Shown piece by piece: positions 8,395-17,187 of a stretch of DNA of 64,000 bases. A program made the translations under genes and the position numbers. Positions within the stretch are counted from its first letter, which is position 1; each line of letters begins with the position of its first letter. The notes beneath the pieces are model-generated. The model was not told the DNA's origin. It did not search any database and worked only from the letters and a program-made list of their open reading frames with translations. Source of the DNA: Bradyrhizobium sp. AZCC 1610 (lineage in GTDB: Bacteria > Pseudomonadota > Alphaproteobacteria > Rhizobiales > Xanthobacteraceae); the NCBI RefSeq assembly GCF_036924515.1, contig NZ_JAZHRR010000001.1, positions 6,977,001 to 7,041,000 of the forward strand, given 5' to 3'.

Positions 8395-8616
8395 TCACGC
8401 TGCGCAGCTTGCGGAGTGGGTCGGGGCATTGCCGGAAGCCGCGTAATAGAAGGCCTCATAGTAGGCTTCCAGCTCCGCAACGGCGCGATGCTCCCATTCC
8501 TTGGCTTGCGCCAGCAGGGAGCCGCTATGAAGCGGCCGGAAGGCCGCGGTTTGGCGGTACAACGAAGCGATGGTGCGGTATCGGCGAACGTTTTCCATGA
8601 TGGCCATGCCGTTCAT
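8395..8616 (-). CDS. Small conserved hypothetical protein
   Basis: A 73-residue soluble protein beginning MNGMAIMENVRRYRTIASLY, rich in aromatic and alanine residues (EAYYEAFYYAA). The start at 8616 is set by GGGGAG eight bases upstream. I recall similar short proteins in Bradyrhizobium genomes but cannot assign a function. The gene stands alone on the minus strand. Confidence 0.55.
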   Translation of the reverse strand: MNGMAIMENVRRYRTIASLYRQTAAFRPLHSGSLLAQAKEWEHRAVAELEAYYEAFYYAASGNAPTHSASCAA

Positions 8617-9239
8617 GTTCGGATCTCCCCTTTCTTTCCCGGGCACGAACTTGCGGCAGAACGATTTTCGATTAGTTAGCGGCGCTGGAAGAGAGCCCAT
8701 GTGGTTTCCGAACTGTTGACGGCGGGTGCTCAACGGATAGACGCGGCGTGGCCCCCTCAAAGTTCGAAAAGCTCAACCGCTTCACTCGTCTGTGCGAGTT
8801 GTCTGCGGCGCGGTCGAAGAATTTTCGCTCGAACAGACGATGTCCTTCGGCAACAGAGACGCGACGCCCCCATCAAGCCCCCATGCCGGGATCGACAATG
8901 TACGGGCACAGTAGGCCAACCCGATCCCGAGAAGCGATGCGCACAACATCGTGGCAGCGAACGGCCAGGTCACTCGTCTTCTTTGCGGTAGTGGTTGCAG
9001 GCTGGCCGCGGTGACGGCTGACATTTGGTTCGGGCTGGACACTGGTCAGGATCCTGGCTGGAGAATGATGAGGTCGAGACCAGCCATCGCCGATCGCGAT
9101 GGCCCGGCGTTGTTCGCTCGGCGCGTGACGCCGAACAGACCGCGACGCCGCAGCTCGCGGACATCGCGCGATCTGCCGAGAGCTATTCGATGCTCAAGGG
9201 CGGGGAGCCCTCCCCCGGCAGAGCCCGCGAGGCCGCGCC
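8617..9239. other. 623-base gap without a confident gene
   Basis: An 86-codon minus-strand frame (8782-9042) could encode a small protein with one membrane segment (MLCASLLGIGLAYCARTL) downstream of the PCuAC gene, but it has no clear ribosome-binding site or recognised family. Otherwise I see only short frames. Confidence 0.3.
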
Positions 9240-9755
9240 CTAATGGTTCTTATGCTGCTGCGCGACTCCACTGACGGCGGCTCCGGCATTTTCCTCGACG
9301 TTGTAGAGGATCTCGACAGGGCCGGCCTTCTCGAACACCAGCGTGCCCTTCACCTTCTGGCCGAGTTGTAACGGCTCCTTGAGGCCGAGCAGCAGGATAC
9401 GATACGAGCCGGGCTTGAGCTCTACGGTCTTGCCGGGCTTGATCTCGATGCCGTTGGCGAGCGCGCGTGTTTTCGTCATGCCGTCGACATCGACCACCTC
9501 GTGCACCTCGATCTGGCTTGCCGAGGGTGAGGCGCCTCCGATCAGGCGATCCGCAGTCTTTCCCTTGTTGGTGATGGTGAGGTAGCCGCCCGCAATGTTG
9601 GCGTCCTTCGGGGTCGGGCGCGACCAGGGGTGACCGATGTCGATCGCACCGACCTTGAACTCGTGCGCGCCGGCCCCGGTCGTAACGAGCACGGCGGCTG
9701 CGACGAAAATGGCCGCGGTGACAAACACAAAGATATCTCTGACGATGGTTGTCAT
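9240..9755 (-). CDS. PCuAC (DUF461) family periplasmic protein with degenerate copper site
   Basis: A 171-residue exported protein: hydrophobic signal (about 1-30, ending GAHEF) then a cupredoxin-like PCuAC domain (HPWSRPTPKDANIAGGYLTI, IEVHEVV, GSYRILLLGL). The family normally carries Cu(I) to cytochrome oxidase through a His/Met set. Here the usual HLML ligand stretch reads YRIL, and the Met-rich MMKM stretch reads MTKT, so most canonical ligands are missing; a short His-containing tail (QQHKNH) remains. It may bind copper differently or not at all. A divergent His-rich outer-membrane protein lies upstream. Confidence 0.85.
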   Translation of the reverse strand: MTTIVRDIFVFVTAAIFVAAAVLVTTGAGAHEFKVGAIDIGHPWSRPTPKDANIAGGYLTITNKGKTADRLIGGASPSASQIEVHEVVDVDGMTKTRALANGIEIKPGKTVELKPGSYRILLLGLKEPLQLGQKVKGTLVFEKAGPVEILYNVEENAGAAVSGVAQQHKNH

Positions 9756-10103
9756 TATTGTCCTACTCCGATACGCGCGCTGGACCGTTAAGGCGTGTAG
9801 AGAAACATTCAGACGCGATTACGGCCGGTGCTCGCCGTGATTGCGGCTACTGCCGGACGTGATTACGGCCACCGCATCGTGACGCGACGCGAAGAAAATC
9901 GGACGCACAACCAAGCAGCCGGGCCGCACCTCTTTCACCATTTGCTCAACACGCGACAGCCACACCGATGCCGCGCTCGCGATGATGTCTTCGCTTTTCC
10001 GCTTCCCTTCCGTCGCCAGCAAGTCGCGCTTCTCGCACGATCCAGTCAATCTCGCGCCCGATTGCAATGGCTAATCGTCCGACAGTGAGTAAAGGGGGCG
10101 TAT
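9756..10103. other. Divergent intergenic region between PCuAC and outer-membrane protein genes
   Basis: 348 bases with no convincing gene. GATTACGGCC occurs twice (about 9819 and 9860), with a related GATTGCGGCT between them, giving a loose repeat of about 20 bases. This could be a regulator site or chance. AAAGGGGG at about 10091 is the ribosome-binding site of the next gene. Confidence 0.4.
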
Positions 10104-11252
10104 GTGCGTGCGTATCTTAAACGGCCGGCTGCCGGTGTCTTTTCATCCATCATGTTTTTTCTCGCGTTACCTGCGGAAGCGCATCATCCCGGCGGCGGCG
10201 GCAATACCGGTAGCGGCGGCCCCATCAACACCATCTCGGCCGACACGCTTTCCGAAGGACTGATCGCAGCATCCGTTCGCTACGAATTCATCCGGCTTGG
10301 CCAGCTCAGCGACGCCCAGCTGCTCGCCGCCGCGAGCCAGGGCACCCACGCGCACTCGATCCGCTCGATCGACGCCGTCTCGCTTTCGGTCGCCTACGGC
10401 ATCACCAATGACCTGACCGTTGCCGTTCGCGCCGCCGGCGTCCGCCGCTCGGGTATCAGCGAGCCCGCCGAGGACATGCTGAGCGGCGGCCATATGGGCA
10501 TGATGAATACGAGCGACATGAGCAGCCTGATGAGCCCTGACGGCATCAACCGGCGCGGCAATTCGGCAGGCTTCGGCGACGTAACCATGCTCGGGCAATA
10601 CCGCTTCCACAACAACGCGCAGACGGGAACGTCGGCCGCCGTGCTGTTTGGCTTCAAGGCGCCGACCGGTGTCACCAACCGACGCGACAGCCTCGGCGAG
10701 CTATTCCAGGCCGAGTTTCAGCCGGGCTCGGGCTCTTGGGACGGCCTGTTCGGCGCCGCCCTCACCAAGCGCGCAGGCCGCTGGTCGTTCGACGTAAGCG
10801 GCCTCTATTACCTGATCAGCACAGGCACGCAGAACACCAATCTCGGCGACCGCTTCCTGTTCGGCACCGCGGTGTCGTATCGCCTGGTCGGCGCCACCGG
10901 CTCATCCAAAGAGGTGGAGTTGCACGAATACTGCATGCAGCCCCGCAACCAGCTGCAGGAGCATTGCCTCTATCACGCCAATCACGACCACAGCGACATG
11001 AAGAAGACGCCCTACACACTCGACCTCGTTCTCGAGCTCAATGGCGAGTGGCACGACAAGCAGCGGACCGCCGGTATTCCGGACCCCAATTCGGGCGGCA
11101 CCACGGTCTATCTCTCACCCGGCGTACGCGTGGGCTTCGATCGCTTTTCGGGCTTCGTCTCCGTCGGCGTGCCGGTCATCAACCAGCACAACGGCATTCA
11201 GTCCAAGCCCGATTATCGCATCCTCACGGGGATCGGCGCGCGGCTGAACTGA
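10104..11252 (+). CDS. Outer-membrane beta-barrel protein, MetA/phenol-pathway transporter-like, His-rich
   Basis: A 382-residue exported protein with a signal peptide ending PAEAHH and alternating amphipathic strands typical of outer-membrane barrels (DVTMLGQYRF, VYLSPGVRVGF), finishing in a short barrel C-terminus (GIGARLN). Internal segments are rich in His, Met and acidic residues (GGHMGMMNTSDMSSLMS; YHANHDHSD), suggesting metal contact. Proteins of this kind often sit beside copper genes, here next to a divergent PCuAC-like gene. The GTG at 10104 has AAAGGGGG six bases upstream; ATG 10152 is a weaker alternative that would shorten the signal. Confidence 0.75.
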   Translation: MRAYLKRPAAGVFSSIMFFLALPAEAHHPGGGGNTGSGGPINTISADTLSEGLIAASVRYEFIRLGQLSDAQLLAAASQGTHAHSIRSIDAVSLSVAYGITNDLTVAVRAAGVRRSGISEPAEDMLSGGHMGMMNTSDMSSLMSPDGINRRGNSAGFGDVTMLGQYRFHNNAQTGTSAAVLFGFKAPTGVTNRRDSLGELFQAEFQPGSGSWDGLFGAALTKRAGRWSFDVSGLYYLISTGTQNTNLGDRFLFGTAVSYRLVGATGSSKEVELHEYCMQPRNQLQEHCLYHANHDHSDMKKTPYTLDLVLELNGEWHDKQRTAGIPDPNSGGTTVYLSPGVRVGFDRFSGFVSVGVPVINQHNGIQSKPDYRILTGIGARLN

Positions 11253-11286
11253 ACACGGAAGTGGGCGGCCGCCGTTTGGCGCCGGC

Positions 11287-11317
11287 GGCATTCTGGCTAT
11301 AATCTGGCCAGAATGCC
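11287..11317 (+). promoter_or_regulatory. Toxin-antitoxin promoter inside an 11-bp perfect inverted repeat
   Basis: GGCATTCTGGC (11287-11297) and GCCAGAATGCC (11307-11317) are exact inverted copies enclosing a perfect TATAAT -10 (11298-11303). The right arm includes the toxin's ATG (11313-11315). Bound antitoxin could therefore block both promoter and start codon; Phd-type antitoxins commonly autorepress in this way. Confidence 0.7.
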
Positions 11318-11601
11318 TTTCGCCATCATACTTGCTCCGGAAGCGGTCGAAGACCTCAGGAGGTTGACGGCGAAGGTTCGAACAACGGACTGCGCTCGAG
11401 ACGCATCTGCGACACGAGCCTGAAAAGGTAAGCCGCAGTCGCATCAAACGGTTACGAGGATTGCGCCGTCCGCAGTATCGACTGCGCGTGGATGAAGTCC
11501 GGGTGTTCTATGATGTTTCCGGCACGACCGTCGAAGTTTTGGCGATCGTAGCCAAATCGGAGGCTGAGTTATGGCTCGCACAGTTCGGAAATCCGGCATG
11601 A
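11313..11601 (+). pseudogene. RelE/ParE-type toxin gene with a frameshift
   Basis: The first 23 codons (MPFAIILAPEAVEDLRRLTA) match the start of a RelE/ParE toxin. About 11376-11381 the coding signal jumps by one base into a frame reading RTALETHLRHEPEKVS, then YRLRVDEVRVFYDVSG and EVLAIVAKSEAELWLA, which is the toxin C-terminal half. As written, the frame-zero peptide ends at a TGA after about 36 codons. Joining the frames gives an ordinary toxin of about 96 residues whose stop overlaps the antitoxin start by about 30 bases. It may be a real inactivation or a sequencing error; a programmed frameshift is less likely. Confidence 0.75.
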
Positions 11602-11846
11602 AGGAAGTCCCCCTGTCCGAAATCAAGGACGATCTGTCTCGCTTCCTTCGCGAGGCGGCGACCCAGGAAATCGTCATAACCCGTCATGGTAAACCGGCAG
11701 GCGTGCTCATCGGCTTTGAATCGGAGGATGACTGGTTCGAATACCGTCTCGAACATGACCCACGCTTCCTGCGCCGCATCGAACAGGCGCGCAGCAGCTT
11801 GAGCGCTGGACTTGGCGTCAGGCTCGAAGACGTCGAACAGGAATAG
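11571..11846 (+). CDS. Phd/YefM-type antitoxin
   Basis: A 91-residue antitoxin with the Phd/YefM N-terminal DNA-binding fold (MKEVPLSEIKDDLSRFLREA, then EIVITRHGKPAGVLIGF) and an acidic C-terminal tail that would wrap the toxin. The gene starts inside the end of the toxin frame, so order is toxin then antitoxin, the reverse of most phd-doc pairs but usual for some relBE-like pairs. It is intact although the toxin is broken. Confidence 0.88.
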   Translation: MARTVRKSGMKEVPLSEIKDDLSRFLREAATQEIVITRHGKPAGVLIGFESEDDWFEYRLEHDPRFLRRIEQARSSLSAGLGVRLEDVEQE

Positions 11847-11894
11847 CGCGCCTGCCATGATTCTCCGCCCGCCGCGCGAAGCTTAGGCTGGGTG

Positions 11895-13592
11895 TCATGC
11901 GGCGCGGATGTTGCCGAGGAATTTGCCGGTTTCGGTCTCGAGCTGCTCGGATTGCGACGTCAGTTGCGCGGCTGCATTCAAGACGAGGGTGGCGGCAGCG
12001 TCGACCTTGCTCGACGCTTCGCGAACGCCCGTGATGTTTTGCATCACCTCCTGGGCGCCCTGTGCCGCCTGCTGCACGCTGCGGGCAATCTCGTTGGTCG
12101 CAGCGCCCTGCTCTTCGACGGCGGCCGCAATGGAGCCGGTGATTTCGTTCATCTGCCCGATCGTGGTGCCGATCTCGCGGATGGCGTTGACCGTCGAGCC
12201 GGTCGCGTCGCGAATTTCCTGGATCTGGCTGGTGATCTCGTCGGTAGCCTTGGCGGTCTGCGACGACAGCGCTTTGACCTCGTTGGCCACGACGGCAAAG
12301 CCCCTGCCGGCTTCGCCGGCCCGGGCGGCCTCGATGGTTGCGTTCAAGGCCAGCAAATTCGTCTGTCCCGCGATGGTCTGGATCAACGCCATGACCTCGC
12401 CGATCTTCTGGGAAGCCTCGACCAGGCGTCCGACCATGGCCTCGGTTCGGTTGGCCTGCCCGACTGCATTCTGGGCAATTGACGAAGACTGGGTGACCTG
12501 CCGCGCGATCTCCTGGATCGAGGACGACAGCTCCTCCGCCGAAGCTGCAACGGTCTGAACGTTCGATGCGGTCTGCTCGGCTGCGGCCGCGACCTTGGCG
12601 CTCTGATCCGTCGTCCCCACCGCGATCGTGGACATCGACGAAGCCGAATCCTGCAGCTCGTCGGCGGCGGTGGCGGTGCCCCGGATCACCCCGCCGATGC
12701 TGCGCTCGAATTCGTTGGCGATACGGGCGAGATCCGTCCGCCGCTCCTCGGCGGAACGGACCTTCATCGCTTCCTGCTCGGTGCGGAGCTGCGTCGTTTC
12801 GACCAGATGATCCCTGAAGACCTGCAGGCTTCGCGCAATCCGGCCGACCTCGTTGGTCCGGTCGACGAACGGAATGTCGACCGCAAGATTTCCCTTGGCC
12901 ACCTCGTCCATGGCCGCGCAGGTTCTGTTGAGGGGGCCGACCAGGCCGCGGCCAAGCCAGAACGCCGCGAATGCCGCGAATGCCAGCCCGGCGAGCCCCG
13001 CGATCCCAGCCCAGATCATCCGGCGAAACACCACGGCGTCGATATCGTCGACATAGGCGCCCGCCTGAAGCGCCAGAAGCTTGTCGCCCGCCCCAAAGGC
13101 CCCGACATAGGAGACCTTGCGAAGTTCGGCACCACCGGCCGACCGGGGCGACAGATATTCGACAAAGCCGCCGCCGGCGCGCGCCGTCCGCACGATGTCC
13201 TGGATCAGCAGCTTGCCGCTCTTGTCCTTGAACTCCCAGCGGTTGACGTTGATGTATTTGGGATTGGCGTGCACGTAGGTCACGCCGGCGTCAGCGCTTC
13301 CCGTGCCGTAGACGCCGATATAGTCCGAATATTCGCCCCACCGCATGGAGCTGATCGAGGCGAAGGCCATCTGGCGCGCCTTATCCGGCTCGATCCTGCC
13401 TGCCTTGGCCTCGCCCTCATAGTGGGCGAGAATCTTGGTCGCAGCCTCGACGAGATCGCGGACCGTGGTGCGCCGCTCGCCCAGGACCGCATCCCGCAAC
13501 ACCAGGATCTGCAAGGCGGAGACGGCAAACAGCACCATCGTGAGCGCCGCAATGATCATCGCAAAACGCTGATAGACGGTGAGGTTGCGCAT
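11895..13592 (-). CDS. Methyl-accepting chemotaxis protein with single Cache sensor
   Basis: A 565-residue chemoreceptor. A membrane segment (about 11-31) leads into a periplasmic Cache-type domain ([33 protein letters not shown]), then a second membrane segment (about 190-210), HAMP domain and the cytoplasmic signalling hairpin with the conserved tip [19 protein letters not shown] that contacts CheA/CheW. Such Cache domains usually sense small carboxylates. The frame is open far upstream, but ATG 13592 with AGGAAG before it starts the natural N-terminus. Monocistronic. Confidence 0.95.
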   Translation of the reverse strand: MRNLTVYQRFAMIIAALTMVLFAVSALQILVLRDAVLGERRTTVRDLVEAATKILAHYEGEAKAGRIEPDKARQMAFASISSMRWGEYSDYIGVYGTGSADAGVTYVHANPKYINVNRWEFKDKSGKLLIQDIVRTARAGGGFVEYLSPRSAGGAELRKVSYVGAFGAGDKLLALQAGAYVDDIDAVVFRRMIWAGIAGLAGLAFAAFAAFWLGRGLVGPLNRTCAAMDEVAKGNLAVDIPFVDRTNEVGRIARSLQVFRDHLVETTQLRTEQEAMKVRSAEERRTDLARIANEFERSIGGVIRGTATAADELQDSASSMSTIAVGTTDQSAKVAAAAEQTASNVQTVAASAEELSSSIQEIARQVTQSSSIAQNAVGQANRTEAMVGRLVEASQKIGEVMALIQTIAGQTNLLALNATIEAARAGEAGRGFAVVANEVKALSSQTAKATDEITSQIQEIRDATGSTVNAIREIGTTIGQMNEITGSIAAAVEEQGAATNEIARSVQQAAQGAQEVMQNITGVREASSKVDAAATLVLNAAAQLTSQSEQLETETGKFLGNIRAA

Positions 13593-13809
13593 GCCGCTGG
13601 CCTTCCTGTTGGTTGAGGATTTGTACCAATACACCGTTAATCGAATGTTAGCGGTGGGTTGCGCAGATGGCCCGCGACGTCCGATCGCGAGAATCGGCGC
13701 TTGAAATGACAGCGCTGCGGCGACACAATGGCGTGCCTTTCCTTCCAACATGACGCGCCAATGATCGCCGCACCGTGCGGACGGCTTGCCGCGGTAAGAG
13801 TGATCCATA

Positions 13810-14109
13810 ATGGCTGAAGCCGACCTCGACATCCTCATCCGGCAAATCGCAAAAGCGCAGAACAAGAGCCTGATGGCCGCCGTCAAGAAACGCCGCGACC
13901 AGATCATGGCCCGCGCGGCCAAGGCCAAGGACAGGGAGACCCGGGATCAATTCCGGCTGATCGCCAAGAGCACGATGCTGCTAGGTGCGGCCGCGGCCAA
14001 GCGGCTGCAGAATTCAGCGGAAAACACCGCCGATAGTTATGCCCGGGCAATCAGGAACGCGGCCGAGGAAGCGGCTGCGCAGATGGCGGCGAAGAAAAAG
14101 GACGGCTAG
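13810..14109 (+). CDS. Hypothetical Ala/Lys-rich helical protein
   Basis: 99 residues, almost entirely predicted helix, with many Ala, Lys, Arg and Glu ([20 protein letters not shown]) and a Lys-rich end (MAAKKKDG). No domain is recognised. It could be a small nucleic-acid-associated or coiled-coil protein. It overlaps the convergent racemase-like gene by four bases. Confidence 0.6.
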   Translation: MAEADLDILIRQIAKAQNKSLMAAVKKRRDQIMARAAKAKDRETRDQFRLIAKSTMLLGAAAAKRLQNSAENTADSYARAIRNAAEEAAAQMAAKKKDG

Positions 14110-14747
14110 GCGCGCTCAACGCCAAGCATCCTCTTCAGCTTCATCACCGCGCTATCAGGCGTGGTGAGCACCGGCCGCCCGGTTGCTTCAGCGACCTCTG
14201 CGGCCGCCGGCGCCATGCTGTACTGGGCGAGCGCAATCAAATCGCAATGGCGCAGGTCTTTTGACGCCTCCACCACCAACCGATCGTGCGTGGCGCCGTC
14301 GCCGCGATCGAGCGCGGCCAGCGCACCTTCCGCCAGTTTCGGCACCAGTTCGATCGACGACGGAAACTCCGGCGGCATCGAGGCCAGCGTCGGCGGAAAC
14401 GTCGACAGCAGGCCGATCTTGCGGCCGCGGGCGGCGGCCTGCTCGATCATGGCTTCGTTGGGCTTGAGCACCGGCATGGACGAATGCGCGCGGGCGACCG
14501 CTTCGATGCAGGGACCGAAGGCGGAGCACGTGAACAGGATTGCGTCCGAACCGGTGCTGGCCGCATAGCGCCCTAGCTTCAGGAAACGCTCGGTCATGAC
14601 ATCGGACAGCCCGCCGTCGCGCGCCAGATCAGCCGACAGGCTGTCGTCCAGCAAGTTCATCAGGCGGGCGTCCGGCCAAAGCCTCGCGAAGGAGGCCTCG
14701 ATCGGCACAACTGAATGTTTCAGGGCGTGGATCAGGGTGATGCGCAT
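14106..14747 (-). CDS. Aspartate/glutamate racemase superfamily protein
   Basis: 213 residues of the Asp/Glu/hydantoin racemase fold. The first catalytic Cys is present (Cys74 in LFTCSAFGPC), but the second, normally in an L-x-C-T context, is replaced by Gln175 (LIALAQYSMAP). That arrangement occurs in a racemase-like subfamily whose reactions are mostly unassigned, so a classic two-base racemase is unlikely. It sits downstream of the amino-acid binding protein, ABC locus and aminotransferase, on the same strand, suggesting amino-acid or amino-acid-derivative metabolism. Confidence 0.82.
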   Translation of the reverse strand: MRITLIHALKHSVVPIEASFARLWPDARLMNLLDDSLSADLARDGGLSDVMTERFLKLGRYAASTGSDAILFTCSAFGPCIEAVARAHSSMPVLKPNEAMIEQAAARGRKIGLLSTFPPTLASMPPEFPSSIELVPKLAEGALAALDRGDGATHDRLVVEASKDLRHCDLIALAQYSMAPAAAEVAEATGRPVLTTPDSAVMKLKRMLGVERA

Positions 14748-14805
14748 GCGGATCAGTTTGGCTGCGGCGCGGCTGGTGTCAACCCGACGTGCCGCAGCGT
14801 GATTT

Positions 14806-15819
14806 TTACTTGAACGGCAGGGCGTACATCAGGCCGCCCTTGGTCCAGGTCGCGTTCAGGCCGCGATCGAGTTTCAGCGGGCTCGACTTGCCGACATTGC
14901 GCTCAAAGATCTCGCCGTAATTGCCGCCCGCCTTGATCGCCTTCAGCATCCACTTGTTGTCGAGGCCGAGCCGCGATCCGAGTTCGCCAGACGTGCCCAG
15001 CAGCCGCTGGATCGCCGGGATGCCGCTGGACTTCGCCATCTCATCGGCATTAGCAGCGGTGACGCCGAGTTCTTCCGCCTCGATCAGGCCGGAATGCAGC
15101 CAGGCGATGATGTCGGTCCACACCTCGTCGCCGTTGCGGGTGAAAGGCCCGAGCGGCTCCTTGCTGATGGTCTGCGGCAGGACGACATAGTCGGCGGGGT
15201 TCGAGGCCGCCGTGGTGACGGCGCCCGCCAGCGCCGATGCGTCCTGGGTCATGGCATCGCAGCGCCCGCCGAAAAAGGTCTGGTACATGGTGTCGGTGCG
15301 GTCGAACACCAGCGGTTTCCATTCGATTCCGTTGGCGCGGCCGTAATCGCCGAGCGTGACTTCGTGGGTCGTGCCCTGTGCGACGCAGACGGTGGCGCCG
15401 TTCAGCCCCTTGAGATCCTTCACGCCGGCGTCGGCGCGCACGACAAACCCCTGGCCGTCGTAGAAATTGACCGGCCCCTGCCGCAGCCCGAGCGTCGCGC
15501 CGCGCAGGTAGGTCTGGGTCGAGTTGCGATAGAGTACGTCGATCTCGCCCGATTGCAGGGCGGTGAAGCGGTTCTGCGCCGTCAGCGCGACGTATCGCAC
15601 TTTTGCGGCGTCGCCGAGCACGCCGGCCGCCAAGGCGCGGCAATAGTCGACGTCGAGCCCCTTGTAGTTGCCTTGCGAGTCCGGCGTCGAGAAGCCGGCA
15701 AAACCGGCGCTGACGCCGCACACCAGCATGCCGCGCTGCTTGACCGTATCCAGCGTAGCGGCCTGCGCCGTCAAGCACGACGCGGCGAGCAAGCCCGTAG
15801 CGATGACAATCCTCTTCAT
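14806..15819 (-). CDS. Amino-acid ABC transporter periplasmic binding protein (AapJ-like)
   Basis: A 337-residue solute-binding protein with signal peptide (1-20, LTAQA-AT) and the family-3 pattern for polar amino acids (GVSAGFAGFSTPDSQGNYKG; DVDYCRALAAGVLG; SGEIDVLYRNSTQTYLR). Length and motifs match the AapJ/BztA type, which binds Glu, Gln, Asp or broad L-amino acids. ATG 15819 follows a strong GGAGGAG. It is the third gene of the rpiR-aminotransferase-binding protein operon and would work with the two permeases encoded divergently. Confidence 0.93.
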   Translation of the reverse strand: MKRIVIATGLLAASCLTAQAATLDTVKQRGMLVCGVSAGFAGFSTPDSQGNYKGLDVDYCRALAAGVLGDAAKVRYVALTAQNRFTALQSGEIDVLYRNSTQTYLRGATLGLRQGPVNFYDGQGFVVRADAGVKDLKGLNGATVCVAQGTTHEVTLGDYGRANGIEWKPLVFDRTDTMYQTFFGGRCDAMTQDASALAGAVTTAASNPADYVVLPQTISKEPLGPFTRNGDEVWTDIIAWLHSGLIEAEELGVTAANADEMAKSSGIPAIQRLLGTSGELGSRLGLDNKWMLKAIKAGGNYGEIFERNVGKSSPLKLDRGLNATWTKGGLMYALPFK

Positions 15820-15832
15820 ACTGCTCCTCCTG

Positions 15833-17182
15833 CTAATGGCCCACACTCTTCAAGGCTAAGTCGACCGCCTGGCCCAGGCGGTCGACGATCATGTCGATAT
15901 CGTCCGATGTCGCGATATAGGGCGGCGCGAGCAGGACATGATCGCCGCTGCGGCCGTCCATGCATCCGCCCGCGGGATAGCAGCCAAGGCCGCCTTCGAA
16001 CGCGATCGCCTTGATGCGCTGGTTCAATTTCAGCGCCGGATCGAACGGCGCGCGGGTGGCGCGATCGGCGACGAGTTCGATGGCCTGAAACAGGCCGCGG
16101 CCCCTGATGTCGCCGACATGCCGGTGATTGCCGAAGCGCTCGGTGAGGCGCCGCTCGAGCTGACCGCCGAGAGTCTTGACCCTGTCGAGCAATTGCTCGT
16201 CATCGATCACGCGCTGCACCTCGAGCGCCGCGGCACAAGCCAGCGGGTGGGCCAGATAGGTATGGCCGTGCTGGAACGCGCCCGAACCGTCGCGAATGAC
16301 ATCGACGATGCGCGCGCTCGCAAGCATGGCGCCGATCGGCTGATAGCCGCCGCCCAGTCCCTTGGCGATCGCCTGGATATCCGGCGCGATGCCTTCCTGC
16401 TCCCAGGCGTGGCGCGTGCCGGTGCGGCCCATGCCGCACATCACCTCGTCGAGGATGACGAGCGCGCCATGCCGGTCGCAGATCTCGCGGACGGCGCGGA
16501 AATATCCCTCCGGCGCCGGCACGCAGCCGGCGGTCGCGCCCACGACAGGCTCGGCGATGAACGCCGCCACGCTCTCCGGGCCAAGACGCTGGAATTCCGC
16601 CTCCAGTTCAGCCGCCAGGCGAGCGACGAAATCCACCTCGGATTCGCTGTCGCGCATTTCGTGATAGGCGAAGGCCGGCGTCACATGGCTGAAGGCCGTC
16701 GACAGTAGCGGGGCATAGGGCTCGCGGCGCCAGGCGTTGCCGCCGGCAGCCAGCGCACCCAGCGTATTGCCGTGATAGCTCTGGCGGCGCGCGATGAAGT
16801 GCCGGCGCTGCGGCTGGCCCATCTCGATAAAATACTGCCGCGCCAGCTTGATGCCGGCTTCGATCGCTTCCGAACCGCCGCTGACGAGATAGGCGTAGCC
16901 AAGCCCGCCGGGCTCGTGGCCCACGAGCTTGTCGGCCAGCGCTTCGGCCGGCTCCGACGAGAAGAAGCTGGTATGGGCATAGGCGAGTTTCGCCGCCTGC
17001 CGCGACATCGCCTCGAGCACGCGCGGATGCTGATGGCCGAGACAGGAGACGGCAGCGCCGCCGGACGCATCCAGAATCCGCCTTCCGTCCTCGCCAATCA
17101 GCCAGACGCCCTCGCCGCCGATTGCCTTGGGAGGGGTTTCACGCAGGCTTCGATGCAGCACCCGGCTTCGGCTCGCACCCAT
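15833..17182 (-). CDS. Class III PLP-dependent aminotransferase
   Basis: 449 residues of aminotransferase fold type I, class III. Features include the cofactor region LVSGGSEAIEAGIKLAR, ILDEVMCGMGRTG and the PLP lysine in AIAKGLGGGYQPIGAM. Such enzymes usually transfer amino groups from omega-amino acids or amines. I chose ATG 17182: it has AGGAAGG nine bases upstream, whereas TTG 17191 has no room for a ribosome-binding site. Six bases separate it from the end of the RpiR gene, and the binding-protein gene follows after 13 bases, so its substrate is probably the imported amino compound. Confidence 0.92.
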   Translation of the reverse strand: MGASRSRVLHRSLRETPPKAIGGEGVWLIGEDGRRILDASGGAAVSCLGHQHPRVLEAMSRQAAKLAYAHTSFFSSEPAEALADKLVGHEPGGLGYAYLVSGGSEAIEAGIKLARQYFIEMGQPQRRHFIARRQSYHGNTLGALAAGGNAWRREPYAPLLSTAFSHVTPAFAYHEMRDSESEVDFVARLAAELEAEFQRLGPESVAAFIAEPVVGATAGCVPAPEGYFRAVREICDRHGALVILDEVMCGMGRTGTRHAWEQEGIAPDIQAIAKGLGGGYQPIGAMLASARIVDVIRDGSGAFQHGHTYLAHPLACAAALEVQRVIDDEQLLDRVKTLGGQLERRLTERFGNHRHVGDIRGRGLFQAIELVADRATRAPFDPALKLNQRIKAIAFEGGLGCYPAGGCMDGRSGDHVLLAPPYIATSDDIDMIVDRLGQAVDLALKSVGH

Positions 17183-17187
17183 ATCGA

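Noticed and set aside
8782..9042. Small membrane protein on the minus strand
   Set aside because: Only one hydrophobic stretch, no ribosome-binding site and no family; mentioned within the gap entry only.
11376..11381. Programmed frameshift in the toxin gene
   Set aside because: No slippery heptamer or stimulatory stem is evident; simple mutation or sequence error is more likely.
12807..13616. Plus-strand frame of about 269 codons
   Set aside because: Antisense shadow of the chemoreceptor; no start signal or domain.
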